In this document: positions 36,267-44,414 of the stretch, in pieces
Layout: each line of letters starts with the position of its first letter
How positions within the stretch are numbered: the stretch's first letter is position 1
DNA from: Shinella daejeonensis
GTDB taxonomy: Bacteria > Pseudomonadota > Alphaproteobacteria > Rhizobiales > Rhizobiaceae
NCBI RefSeq assembly: GCF_024281235.1
Contig: NZ_JAHWXY010000002.1
Coordinates: 496,001-560,000 of the forward strand
DNA length: 64,000 nucleotides
Direction: 5' to 3'
The notes under the pieces: model-generated
The model's database searches: none
The model's input: only the letters and a program-made list of their open reading frames with translations
What the model was told of the DNA's origin: nothing
Position numbers and translations under genes: made by a program

Positions 36267-37604
36267 CTAGCGGTCTGTCCCGTTGCGCACCCGCAGAAAG
36301 TAATCCTCCTCCCCCACCTGGCCGCCTTTCAGTAACACTTCGACACCATTCAGATGCGGGTCTTCGCTGATCAATTCGCATAAATGGCCCTGCTGCACCT
36401 CGTCGAACACCTTGATGGTCAACGCATCGGCGCCGCTATGGCGTATGGAATAGCTTGAGCTGTCCCCTCCGGCAAACACGACACGGGGGATCGCGGTCTG
36501 GCGTCTCACGGCGCCCATGAGGGCTGCATAAACCCGTCCGATATGCTGCGGCGGAATATCCTCGAACGCCTCGCGATCCACGACGTTGCCGCGCGCGGTA
36601 TAGACAATGGTCGGCCGTCCCGCCTCCAGGTTCTCCAGGACTTTCGGCTCAATGGCATCCACCGCGTCCGAGGCGGTGCGTTCATCGCATAGTCCCGCAG
36701 GATCGAGTGCGATCCCCGCCCATCCTGCCGCGAGCGCCGCGTCGATCTGGCGACCCGTCTGGATCGCACAACTTCCCGAGAGCACCAGAAGATTATCCAC
36801 CGGCGGGATGGTGGTCCGGACCGTCTCCAGCTCGTTTTCCGCCCTCATGCCGGCCAGGGTCCGGCCGAGATGCTGCGCAAAACCCTGCGCGGCGATCACA
36901 AACAGCGGGTGTATGGCGCTGCGTTCCCACAACGCCCGTACAACGGCGGCGACATCGTCGTTCGTGACACCGTCGAAGACGATCCCCTTCCCCTCGCTGA
37001 AGAGGGTCGCGATCCGGGCCGTCAACGTCCCGGGCGATCCGATTTCCGGCAGGCAGATATTGGCAAAGGGCAATGCGCACAGCGTATCCAGATGCAGGCG
37101 AAGATCGGCCTCGCGCATCGGGGTTCTTGGATGGCTGCTCATGCCCGGATGGCGATCGAGCCGGAGCACATCCTTGCCGAAGCGGGCGTAATGGTTGCCG
37201 AAGGCGGTATAGCGACCGAAATCCGGGGTCGCGGCCAGAACCGCCGTGTCGAAGTCCCGCCCGCCACGGGTGATCATTTCCGCCGCAAATCCGAAATTGC
37301 CCGTCTCCGGGGCGGAATCGAAAGTCGAGCAGATCTTGTACTGCAATATCCGGCAACCGAGGGCCTTCAGCGCATCGAAGGCGGGCTGGATTTCCACCGC
37401 CATCTGCTCGCAGTTCATGGCGCGCGCGGTTCCGGCAAAACCGATGACATCCAGTTGTCCGGCCGCCTCGCGAAGCTCCGCGATCGGCGGGACCTTGAGA
37501 TAGAGCCGTGTCCGCAATCCGCTTCGGTGAAACTGCGCCAGGTTCTCGGACGAGCCCGTGAAATCGTCACCGTAAAAGCCGACCAGGGGGCGCGCAGCCG
37601 TCAT
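36267..37604 (-). CDS. four-carbon acid sugar kinase family protein (DUF1537; OtnK/DtnK/OiaK-like)
   Basis: Kinase of the DUF1537 family, 445 residues. N-terminal substrate domain signature GFYGDDFTGSSENL (residues 9-22) and C-terminal nucleotide-binding motifs VFAGGDSSS and LKGGQVGEEDYF are visible. Characterised members phosphorylate threonate, erythronate or 3-oxo-isoapionate-type acid sugars. GGGAGAG precedes the start at 37604. It is divergent from an SDR, and the same cluster has a RuBisCO-like protein; kinase plus RuBisCO-like decarboxylase is the OiaK/OiaX pairing of D-apiose/apionate catabolism. Exact substrate is inference. Confidence 0.88.
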   Translation of the reverse strand: MTAARPLVGFYGDDFTGSSENLAQFHRSGLRTRLYLKVPPIAELREAAGQLDVIGFAGTARAMNCEQMAVEIQPAFDALKALGCRILQYKICSTFDSAPETGNFGFAAEMITRGGRDFDTAVLAATPDFGRYTAFGNHYARFGKDVLRLDRHPGMSSHPRTPMREADLRLHLDTLCALPFANICLPEIGSPGTLTARIATLFSEGKGIVFDGVTNDDVAAVVRALWERSAIHPLFVIAAQGFAQHLGRTLAGMRAENELETVRTTIPPVDNLLVLSGSCAIQTGRQIDAALAAGWAGIALDPAGLCDERTASDAVDAIEPKVLENLEAGRPTIVYTARGNVVDREAFEDIPPQHIGRVYAALMGAVRRQTAIPRVVFAGGDSSSYSIRHSGADALTIKVFDEVQQGHLCELISEDPHLNGVEVLLKGGQVGEEDYFLRVRNGTDR

Positions 37605-37646
37605 TCCATCTCTCCCGACGCTTCGGATAAACCGCAATGTATTTGC

Positions 37647-37705
37647 TTGACATCAATCTAGCGCTAAGCTCATAACTGCACAAGATCATACCTCATACCT
37701 TATAC
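37647..37705. promoter_or_regulatory. promoter and repeated ATACCT half-sites between divergent kinase and SDR
   Basis: TTGACA (37647-37652) and CATAAC (37671-37676, 18-bp spacer) form a plausible promoter for the SDR gene. Just downstream ATACCT occurs twice (37688-37693, 37695-37700) followed by TATAC, matching the half-site of the inverted repeats before the GntR gene and before the transporter/RuBisCO-like operon. This suggests control by the GntR regulator at 38677. Confidence 0.5.
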
Positions 37706-37733
37706 ATATAATCCAGTTTCGGGAGGATGGACA

Positions 37734-38525
37734 ATGCGACTCTCAGGTAAGACGGCGATCGTCACCGGCGCGGCCCGCGGGATCGGCAAAGCGATTGCCC
37801 TTGCGTTTGCCGGCCAGGGCGCACAGGTCGTCGTCAGCGACCGGGACGAAGATGCGGCGAAGACCACGGCTGCCGAAATCGGGCCGGCCGCCATCGCCGT
37901 GCGCGCCGACATCTCGGTTGACGAGGATGTCGACGGGCTTGTGAAGCAGGCCGTTGCGCAGTTCGGCAGGATCGACATTCTCGTCAACAATGCCGGCATC
38001 GGCGCAACGACCCTTTTCCTCGAAAGTTCGCGCGAGGAATTCGAGCGGGTCGTACGCATCAATCTTACGGGAACGTTCCTCGTATCCCAGGCTGTCGCAC
38101 GAACGATGGCGAAGCGGAAAAGCGGCAGCATCATCAATATTGCCTCGCTTTCCGGCCAGAAGGGCGGGGTCGGCCGCTCCGCCTATGGCGCGTCCAAGGC
38201 AGGCGTCGAACTTCTCAACAAGGTCATGGCGGTCGAACTCGCCGACTTCGGAATCAACGTGAACGCAATTGCGCCGGGACCCATTCTGACCGAAGTCTCC
38301 AGAACGATGCACACGCTGGAGACACGCGAGGCCTATCATCGTCTCGTGCCGCAACGTCGCTATGGCGAGCCCGAGGAAATCGCCGACGCCGCCGTTTTTC
38401 TCGCCAGCGATGAAGCCCGCTACATCACCGGGCACACGCTGAATGTGGATGGCGGCTTCCTCGCAGCGGGCCTTTTGTTTCCCTTCGATCCCAAGACGTC
38501 GACCAAGCTGGCCGACGAAAAATAG
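37734..38525 (+). CDS. SDR-family oxidoreductase, probable acid-sugar dehydrogenase
   Basis: Short-chain dehydrogenase of 263 residues: TGAARGIG cofactor motif, NNAG, catalytic Ser/Tyr/Lys (ASLSGQ, YGASK). GGGAGGATGGACA precedes the ATG. It is divergent from the DUF1537 kinase and just upstream of the GntR gene, so it probably oxidises the sugar acid to the 3-oxo compound that the kinase phosphorylates. The final ~20 residues (LLFPFDPKTSTKLADEK) are a charged tail beyond the usual SDR end. Confidence 0.85.
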   Translation: MRLSGKTAIVTGAARGIGKAIALAFAGQGAQVVVSDRDEDAAKTTAAEIGPAAIAVRADISVDEDVDGLVKQAVAQFGRIDILVNNAGIGATTLFLESSREEFERVVRINLTGTFLVSQAVARTMAKRKSGSIINIASLSGQKGGVGRSAYGASKAGVELLNKVMAVELADFGINVNAIAPGPILTEVSRTMHTLETREAYHRLVPQRRYGEPEEIADAAVFLASDEARYITGHTLNVDGGFLAAGLLFPFDPKTSTKLADEK

Positions 38526-38600
38526 GGGCGGCAAGCCGCCTTGAGGGCGCGGGTGATTTGTTCAGCCGCTCGCGCCACTTGCCCTTCCGATATCCCATTG

Positions 38601-38622
38601 AATGGTATAATGTATTACCATT
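38601..38622. promoter_or_regulatory. GntR autoregulatory operator overlapping a TATAAT -10
   Basis: AATGGTA and TACCATT form a perfect 7-bp inverted repeat with an 8-base spacer in the short gap before the GntR gene. A perfect TATAAT (38606-38611) lies within it, so a bound repressor would block the promoter. The half-site GGTAT/ATACC is shared with 43947-43964 and 37688-37700. Confidence 0.6.
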
Positions 38623-38676
38623 ATTTCCTCTCTCCAGAATTGGTGTCGCCGGGGAGCCGTTGGAAGGGAGACCGTA

Positions 38677-39378
38677 TTGGCCGAACCTAAGAAGAACCAG
38701 ACCCGCCTCGAGTTCGCGCTGGACTACATCACGGGGGAAATCGCGCGCGGCAATCTGAAAGCCGGCGACAAGCTCCCCAATGAGAAGGACCTCGCCGAGC
38801 AGCTGGGGATCAGTCGCACCCCTATTCGCGAGGCGATGAAGACCCTCGCGATCGCAGGCCTCATCGACATCCGGCACGGTCATGGCAGTTACGTGCGCGA
38901 CGGGCCCGGCGTGCCCGCGATGCCGCTAACCCTCTTCCAGCTCTACTTGCAGGATTCGACGCCCGAAATGCTCATGGAGCTTCGGGACATCTTCGACCGC
39001 AACTGTACGGAACTTGCCGCACAGCGGCGAACCGAAGATGATCTGGCGAAGATGCGTGATTGCATTCAGAGACTGCGCCAGCTTTCCCGGCAGGCCGATC
39101 CCGATCTGGACGAGATGCTGAAGGCCGACCTCGATTTCCACCGCGCGGTCTATGTCGCCACGGGCAACAAGCTGATCGTGACGATCGCCGAGTTCGTCTT
39201 GAGCATGGTTGCGCCCTGGGTGAAGAAATCACTCGACCGGAGCGGCCGTATCCGCGCGGTCGATCTGCATGAGCAGATGTATGAATCCATTCGCAACCGC
39301 ACGGTCGGCCAGGAAAACCGCTCCAGCGTCGAGGCGAACATGCAGCACTTCATGCAATCCCTCGATACGCAAAACTGA
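38677..39378 (+). CDS. GntR-family transcriptional regulator (FadR/FCD subfamily)
   Basis: Regulator of 233 residues. N-terminal winged HTH: LKAGDKLPNEKDLAEQLGISRTPIREAMKTLAIAGLIDI; the C-terminal all-helical FCD ligand domain has the usual Asp/His metal ligands region (LDFHRAVYVATGN). Translation seems to begin at a TTG (38677) preceded by AGGGAGA; no in-frame ATG precedes the HTH. It sits between the SDR and the transporter/RuBisCO-like operon and probably represses both through the shared inverted repeat. Confidence 0.88.
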   Translation: MAEPKKNQTRLEFALDYITGEIARGNLKAGDKLPNEKDLAEQLGISRTPIREAMKTLAIAGLIDIRHGHGSYVRDGPGVPAMPLTLFQLYLQDSTPEMLMELRDIFDRNCTELAAQRRTEDDLAKMRDCIQRLRQLSRQADPDLDEMLKADLDFHRAVYVATGNKLIVTIAEFVLSMVAPWVKKSLDRSGRIRAVDLHEQMYESIRNRTVGQENRSSVEANMQHFMQSLDTQN

Positions 39379-39405
39379 CGCGTTCTTCCGCATCCGACAG
39401 AAACA

Positions 39406-39430
39406 GACGGCCGCCTCCGGGGCGGCCGTC
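39406..39430. terminator. bidirectional intrinsic terminator between convergent genes
   Basis: GACGGCCGCC (39406-39415) pairs perfectly with GGCGGCCGTC (39421-39430) around a 5-base loop, then CTGATTTT follows on the plus strand; on the minus strand TGTTTCTGT follows. It lies between the GntR stop and the binding protein stop, so it can end both transcripts. Confidence 0.8.
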
Positions 39431-39449
39431 CTGATTTTCGCCGTCTGGA

Positions 39450-40247
39450 TTAATTCAGGATCTCTGCCGGAATATCCAGATCGTGATAGGCCTTGTAGGC
39501 TTCATTGAGCTTGCCGTTCGCGGCGTTTTCGGCAATCCACTCATTCAGCTTTTCGGCAAGACGCGTCTCCCCTTGCTTCACCGCCATGGCGATGGGGAAC
39601 TGGTTGATCACGATCTTGGCCTCGAACTGCTTGGCCGTGGAGCGCTCGTTGATGGCGCGCATCTGCGGATCAGCCAGACCGAGGTAAATCGCCTGGCCGG
39701 ATATCGCCGCCGTGATCGCGGTCGCGTCGTCGTCATAGCGAACGACGTTGAAGCCGAATTCCGGCGCCATTTCCGTAAGCGCGATATCCTGCGTCGTGCT
39801 GCGCACCACGGCGATCGCCTTGCCCGAAAGATCCGTCCACTCCTTGGCGGTATCCTCCGTCGGGGCGATGACCGTCGTGCGGATGAACGAATAGGGCCGG
39901 GTGAAATCCACCGCCTTCTTGCGCTCCTCCGTGACCGAAAGCGACGAGATGACCACATCCGCCTTGTCGGTGTTGATGTTCGGAATACGGGTCGGACCGG
40001 TGGTGTTCACGAACTCCAGTTCGACGCCCCAATCGGCGGCAAGCAGCTTGGCGACCGCGACGTCCGACCCGGTCGGCTGCATCGATCCGTCGAGCATGCC
40101 GTAGGGCGGGATACCCATATCCGTGGCGACGCGGATTTTCTTGGTGCTCATGATCGTGTCCAGCACATCCGCCATCGCCGGCGCGGCGATGACAAGCCCC
40201 ACCAGTGCGGCTGCGACAAAATTGAACTCACGACGTCCCAGTTTCAT
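39450..40247 (-). CDS. family-3 periplasmic binding protein of acid-sugar cluster importer
   Basis: Amino-acid-type (family 3) binding protein of 265 residues with a signal peptide (MKLGRREFNFVAAALVGLVIAAPAMA). The mature region starts KKIRVATDMGIPPYGMLDG and has DVVISSLSVTEERKKAVDFTRPY. GGGAGAAGGAA precedes the start. It is the last gene of a five-gene operon with two HisQM-like permeases, an ATPase and a RuBisCO-like protein, so although the family is amino-acid-typed, the ligand is probably the acid sugar. Confidence 0.88.
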   Translation of the reverse strand: MKLGRREFNFVAAALVGLVIAAPAMADVLDTIMSTKKIRVATDMGIPPYGMLDGSMQPTGSDVAVAKLLAADWGVELEFVNTTGPTRIPNINTDKADVVISSLSVTEERKKAVDFTRPYSFIRTTVIAPTEDTAKEWTDLSGKAIAVVRSTTQDIALTEMAPEFGFNVVRYDDDATAITAAISGQAIYLGLADPQMRAINERSTAKQFEAKIVINQFPIAMAVKQGETRLAEKLNEWIAENAANGKLNEAYKAYHDLDIPAEILN

Positions 40248-40350
40248 TTCCTTCTCCCATGGTTGCCGGGCCCTTAAGGGCATTTCGGCGTTGCAATATC
40301 GGTTCTCTGTTCCGCGGCGGCGTCTTGCGCCGCAGATCCCGTCCACCCGT

Positions 40351-41613
40351 TCAGTTCCTGTATTCGCCCTGTGGATCGAACTTGCCGAGCGAGGCTTTCA
40401 ATTCGGGGTGGGACCGGGCGAATTCATACAGCGGGATGCCGGCCACGGCCGCTTCCCACGCCTGCCGCACCGCCAGCACGCCGGCGGCGGGCCCTTGCGG
40501 ATGACTGACGATCCCGCCGCCGCAGAGATACATGTGATCGATGGTTTCGCCCGTGCGCCGATAGGTTTCCGGCGCCTGACCGCCCCACTGGCCGGAACAG
40601 ACGACCGGCAAGGGACGGTCCTTGCCGTCGAAGATCGGCGTGCTGATCGCCTTGAACGACTCGACGAAGCTCTCGTCGGGCTCCCAATATTTGACCCGGA
40701 TGCCGTTGATCTGGAACTGGTCGACGCCGAGCAGGCGCCAGAACTGCTGCCAAACCTTGAAATCGAAGCCGATGGCCGGATGGCGGGTGAGCATGTCCCA
40801 GCCGTTGCGATGGGCATGAAGAACGATGTTCGAGCGCTTTCGCAGGAAATGGAATGCCGCCATGCCGACGGAATTGATATTGACGACCGCGCAGTTTCCG
40901 CCGGCCTTCACGACCATGTCGTGATTGCGAACCATTTCGTCCGGATCGGTAGCGGAGATGCCGAAGGCGTACATCACCTTCTTGCCGGTGGCCTGTTCGT
41001 GATCCCTGATCTTCGGCATCACATGCGCAATGCGTTCCTTCAGGGGCGAATAGACGGGGCTCATCAACTTCTCATCGTCCTTGATGAAGTCGACACCGGA
41101 TTTCAATAACGCCCCGACAAGGCCTGCGGTCTCGTCAGGGCGCAATCCGAGAGCGGGTTTCAGGATCGTTCCGATGATCGGCCGTCCGTAGACATTGGTA
41201 AGCTGCCGGCTGCCGTCGATCCCGAATTGCGGCCCCGCATAGGCTGCCTTGTAGTCCTCCGGCAGCTTCATATCCACGACCCGCAGTCCCGTGAGGCCGC
41301 GGATGGAGAAGGCTCCGCCGATGGCGATCGTCATCAACGCCGCGAGATCCGTTCCGACCGCATCCAGGGGAAAGGCGATATCCGCAACGCCGCGGTTGAC
41401 GGGAGCCTCCGGAGCTTCGGGCCAACTGGGGCGCTCCCCCGACGAATGGTCGCGGACGGAAAGGACACGGGCGGCGACCCGCGTCTTCAGTTCCTCGGTT
41501 TCCCCCGGCACGGCGACAAAGGTTCCCGTCGACTGATCGCTGGCGATTTTCTCCGCCATACGCTCGACGCTGCCCGGCGTTTCGATGGCGTAGGTCACGA
41601 CGATCTGCGACAC
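40351..41613 (-). CDS. RuBisCO-like protein (form IV; OiaX/OiaT-like)
   Basis: RuBisCO large-subunit superfamily protein of 420 residues. Equivalents of catalytic residues are present: Lys152 in GTILKPALGL (RuBisCO Lys175), Lys178/Asp180/Glu181 in DFIKDDE (carbamylated Lys201, Asp203, Glu204), His266 or His268 and Arg269 in LHAHRNG, Lys308 in VKYW (Lys334) and Ser340 in CSGQ (Ser379). RuBisCO Lys177 is Ala and the His327 region is changed (QFQINGI), so it is not a carbon-fixing RuBisCO. In apiose/apionate catabolism such proteins decarboxylate or cleave 3-oxo-isoapionate 4-phosphate after a DUF1537 kinase, and both partners are here. A GTG start at 41613 follows AGGAGC, one base after the ATPase stop. 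Confidence 0.9.
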   Translation of the reverse strand: MSQIVVTYAIETPGSVERMAEKIASDQSTGTFVAVPGETEELKTRVAARVLSVRDHSSGERPSWPEAPEAPVNRGVADIAFPLDAVGTDLAALMTIAIGGAFSIRGLTGLRVVDMKLPEDYKAAYAGPQFGIDGSRQLTNVYGRPIIGTILKPALGLRPDETAGLVGALLKSGVDFIKDDEKLMSPVYSPLKERIAHVMPKIRDHEQATGKKVMYAFGISATDPDEMVRNHDMVVKAGGNCAVVNINSVGMAAFHFLRKRSNIVLHAHRNGWDMLTRHPAIGFDFKVWQQFWRLLGVDQFQINGIRVKYWEPDESFVESFKAISTPIFDGKDRPLPVVCSGQWGGQAPETYRRTGETIDHMYLCGGGIVSHPQGPAAGVLAVRQAWEAAVAGIPLYEFARSHPELKASLGKFDPQGEYRN

Positions 41614-41614
41614 C

Positions 41615-42361
41615 TCACAGCTCCTGCGCTGCAAAACGCTGCAATTCCGGCGTGCGGGGCGCATCGAGAATGCTACCGTGGCCCTTTTCCCAGATCTTGC
41701 CCTGGTGCATGAACACGAGCTGATCGGCGATACGCCGCGCAAATCCCATTTCGTGGGTCACCATGACCATGGTCATGCCATCGGCGGCCAGCCGCTCGAT
41801 GACACGCAGCACCTCCCCCGTCAGTTCCGGATCGAGCGCGGATGTCACTTCGTCGAACAGCATGACCTTGGGCTGCATGGCCAGCGACCGCGCGATCGCC
41901 GCACGCTGCTGCTGTCCGCCCGACATCTGCTCGGGATAGGCGTCGAACTTGTCGCCGAGCCCCACCTGCGCGAGCGTCGCCCGGGCCAGATCGGCGGCCT
42001 CCTTCTTCGGCAGCTTCTTGACCGAGCGGGGAGCCAGCATGATGTTCTCCCCGATCGTCAGATGCGGAAAGAGATTATAGCTCTGGAAAACGATGCCGAC
42101 ATCCAGGCGGAGCTTGCGCAATTCCAGGGCCGGATCGGTCACGACGTGGCCGCAGACCTCGATATAGCCGGCATCGACCTTTTCGAGGCGATCCATGCAG
42201 CGCAGGGCCGTGCTCTTGCCGGAGCCCGACCGGCCGATGAGAACGGTGACCTGCCCGCGCGCCACTTCGAAGCTGACGCCATGCAGGACCTTCACCTGGC
42301 CGAAGCTCTTTTCGACGTCACGCAGAACGATGACCGCCTTGTTGTCCGGAGAAATATTCAT
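41615..42361 (-). CDS. polar amino acid-type ABC ATP-binding protein of acid-sugar cluster
   Basis: ATPase of 248 residues with Walker [10 protein letters not shown], signature [14 protein letters not shown], Walker [13 protein letters not shown] and H-loop VTHEMGFA. It is placed between the permeases and the RuBisCO-like gene, whose GTG start is one base beyond this stop, implying coupled translation of importer and enzyme. Confidence 0.92.
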   Translation of the reverse strand: MNISPDNKAVIVLRDVEKSFGQVKVLHGVSFEVARGQVTVLIGRSGSGKSTALRCMDRLEKVDAGYIEVCGHVVTDPALELRKLRLDVGIVFQSYNLFPHLTIGENIMLAPRSVKKLPKKEAADLARATLAQVGLGDKFDAYPEQMSGGQQQRAAIARSLAMQPKVMLFDEVTSALDPELTGEVLRVIERLAADGMTMVMVTHEMGFARRIADQLVFMHQGKIWEKGHGSILDAPRTPELQRFAAQEL

Positions 42362-42372
42362 GTTGTCCTCGC

Positions 42373-43032
42373 TCAAGCCTTCGCCATGCCCCGGGCCATG
42401 CGGCGCTCCAGGCGCCTGCTGAGAACCGACAGGGGAAAGCAAAGAAGGAAGTAGATGATCGCCACCGCCACAAAGGTGACGAAGGGCTGGAACGTCGAAT
42501 TGTTGATGAGCTGGCCGGCCCGCGTCAGGTCCACGAAACTGACGGCCGAGGCGAGCGAGGTGTTCTTGATGATCTGGACCATGAAGCCCACGGTGCCGGG
42601 CGTCGCATTCCTGACGGCTTGCGGAACGATCACCTTGAACATGCGCTGCCAGCGCGTGAGCGCGAGGCATTCGGCCGCCTCCCACTGCGCCTTCGGCACG
42701 GCTTCGAGGCTGCCGCGCCAGAACTCGCCCAGATAGGCGCCGACCCAGACCGTCATGGAGATCGTGGCGGCCAGCAGCGGCGAGACCGGAACGCCGATGG
42801 CCGGCAGGCCGAAATATCCCGTGAACAGCAGAACGAGCAGCGGAATGCCCTGCACCAGCTCGATGTACCAGGCCGCGAGCCTGCGCACGAAAGGGATGGG
42901 CGAGATGCGCAGAAGGGCGATCAGAAGCCCCATCAGCCCGCCGCCGAGGAATGCGCAGACGGACAGAATGACGGTCCAGATCGCACCTTCGAGCAGGAAC
43001 TGAATATGGATGAAACCAAAAGTCGGAACCAT
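42373..43032 (-). CDS. polar amino acid-type ABC permease of acid-sugar cluster
   Basis: Permease of 219 residues, starting [25 protein letters not shown], with the conserved loop [23 protein letters not shown]. It lies 8 bp after the first permease and 11 bp before the ATPase on the same strand. Confidence 0.9.
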   Translation of the reverse strand: MVPTFGFIHIQFLLEGAIWTVILSVCAFLGGGLMGLLIALLRISPIPFVRRLAAWYIELVQGIPLLVLLFTGYFGLPAIGVPVSPLLAATISMTVWVGAYLGEFWRGSLEAVPKAQWEAAECLALTRWQRMFKVIVPQAVRNATPGTVGFMVQIIKNTSLASAVSFVDLTRAGQLINNSTFQPFVTFVAVAIIYFLLCFPLSVLSRRLERRMARGMAKA

Positions 43033-43040
43033 GGCGAACC

Positions 43041-43724
43041 TCAGAGCGGTGTGCCGAGCCGGCGGCGGCGGGGGAAGGCGACCATGCCGATCAGGTTGAA
43101 GATCTGGCGCATGATGACCGACAGGATGAAATACATGACCCCGATCACGAGGTAGGTTTCCAGCGGCCGAAACGACACGCCCTGGATATAGTTCGCGTTT
43201 CCGGTGAGTTCGGGAACCGAGATCTGCGATGTAATGGACGATGCCAGCATCAGCAGGATGAACTGACTGCTGAGAGACGGGAAAACCCGCTCCGCCGCAG
43301 GGAAAAGAACGACGTGCCAATAGGTCTGAAGCCGCGAGAGGCCGAGGCATTCGGCCGCCTCCCACTGCCCTGCATGCACCGAATCGAAGCCAGCCCGCAT
43401 GATTTCGCCCGTATAGGCTCCGACGTTGATCGTAAGCGCCAGAAGCGCCACCGTGATCGCGCTCAGGGTAAAGCCCAGCGTCGACAGGCCGAAGAAGATC
43501 AGGAAGATCTGCACGAGGAACGGCGTGTTGCGGATCGCTTCGACATAGATGGCGCAAATCGCCGAAACGATCCGGAAGCGGGAATTCCTGCCGGCGGCGC
43601 AAAGCGTTCCGATCAGGAAACCCGACACGGTCGCGGCGACAGAAAGCAGCAGCGTGACGATCGCGCCGTCAAGCAGCATCGGCCAGCGTTCAAAAATCGG
43701 GCTGAAATCTAGCGACACTTCCAT
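43041..43724 (-). CDS. polar amino acid-type ABC permease, first gene of acid-sugar operon
   Basis: Permease of 227 residues, [29 protein letters not shown], with loop [33 protein letters not shown] precedes the ATG at 43724. As first gene of the operon it faces the 690-bp upstream region that holds the predicted GntR operator. Confidence 0.9.
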   Translation of the reverse strand: MEVSLDFSPIFERWPMLLDGAIVTLLLSVAATVSGFLIGTLCAAGRNSRFRIVSAICAIYVEAIRNTPFLVQIFLIFFGLSTLGFTLSAITVALLALTINVGAYTGEIMRAGFDSVHAGQWEAAECLGLSRLQTYWHVVLFPAAERVFPSLSSQFILLMLASSITSQISVPELTGNANYIQGVSFRPLETYLVIGVMYFILSVIMRQIFNLIGMVAFPRRRRLGTPL

Positions 43725-44414
43725 GTCCTTTCCATGCACATGTGCCGGGGGTTGAAGGGGGAGCCGTCTCGGTCCGGCCCCGTCCTGCATCACAGGTTAT
43801 CTCGAAGCCGCATCCCGCCAGGCAACCCGATGCGGATCGGTCAGCGAATGCGCCATGCCAACCGGCAGCAAAGTCGCCGTTCGTTCCTGACACCGATCTT
43901 GCATGAGTCCCCCCGACCGACCGATCCTCCCGTCGATGAGGATGCAAGGTATAAGGTCATACCTATTTTGACAAGAGATTTCTTTTCAGTTCTTCCTCAT
44001 CTTCAGGCAGAACCCGTGAAGGTCCGCCGTCGGGAGAGTGATCCGAAACGCAAGACGAGACCTGGAGTAGCTGTCAAAGTCTCCGGGCGAGGGTTTTATC
44101 AGGTGCTCTTATACGCAAACCATTCGTTCAGGGAACGGGCATCACCATGCCATCGCGACGGTCTGCGGCCTTGCCATCGATCCGACACCACGGCCGCGAA
44201 ACTGGGGATGGAAAGAAACTGCCGCCGGCTTTTACCTGAGCAATTAACGGTCGCCTGTAAGGGGCAAAACCGTAAGCCGCGCTCGAACCGTTTCAGCCGG
44301 TATCGGCGCGGCTTTCCTTGCATGAAGCGCCTTCGACCACCCGGCAGCCCGGCCCCGGCGGCGATGGTTTCACCGTCGCGCGCCTGAAGCTCACGCCTGT
44401 CGGCCAGGCCCCTG
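43725..44414. promoter_or_regulatory. 690-bp gene-free region with GntR-type operator and a stem-loop
   Basis: No convincing gene is seen. At 43947-43964 AGGTAT and ATACCT form a perfect 6-bp inverted repeat with a 6-base spacer, in an AT-rich patch that also has TTGTCA and TATACC on the minus strand, so it is the likely promoter-operator for the transporter/RuBisCO-like operon. At 44274-44314 AAGCCGCGC pairs with GCGCGGCTT around a long, itself structured loop; it lies downstream of the carnitine operon end and could terminate it. The rest is unremarkable. Confidence 0.55.

Noticed and set aside
40270-40281. GCCCTTAAGGGC palindrome between RuBisCO-like and binding protein genes as an operator
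   Set aside because: It is inside an operon, short, and does not match the GGTAT/ATACC motif; it is more simply an intercistronic hairpin seed.
40351-41613. Carbon-fixing RuBisCO
   Set aside because: Lys177 and the His327 region are altered and the gene is in an acid-sugar operon with no small subunit or phosphoribulokinase; a RuBisCO-like protein fits better.
43734-44387. 217-codon plus-strand open frame in the gene-free region
   Set aside because: No family motif, no Shine-Dalgarno, irregular composition, and it runs over the predicted operator and a stem-loop.
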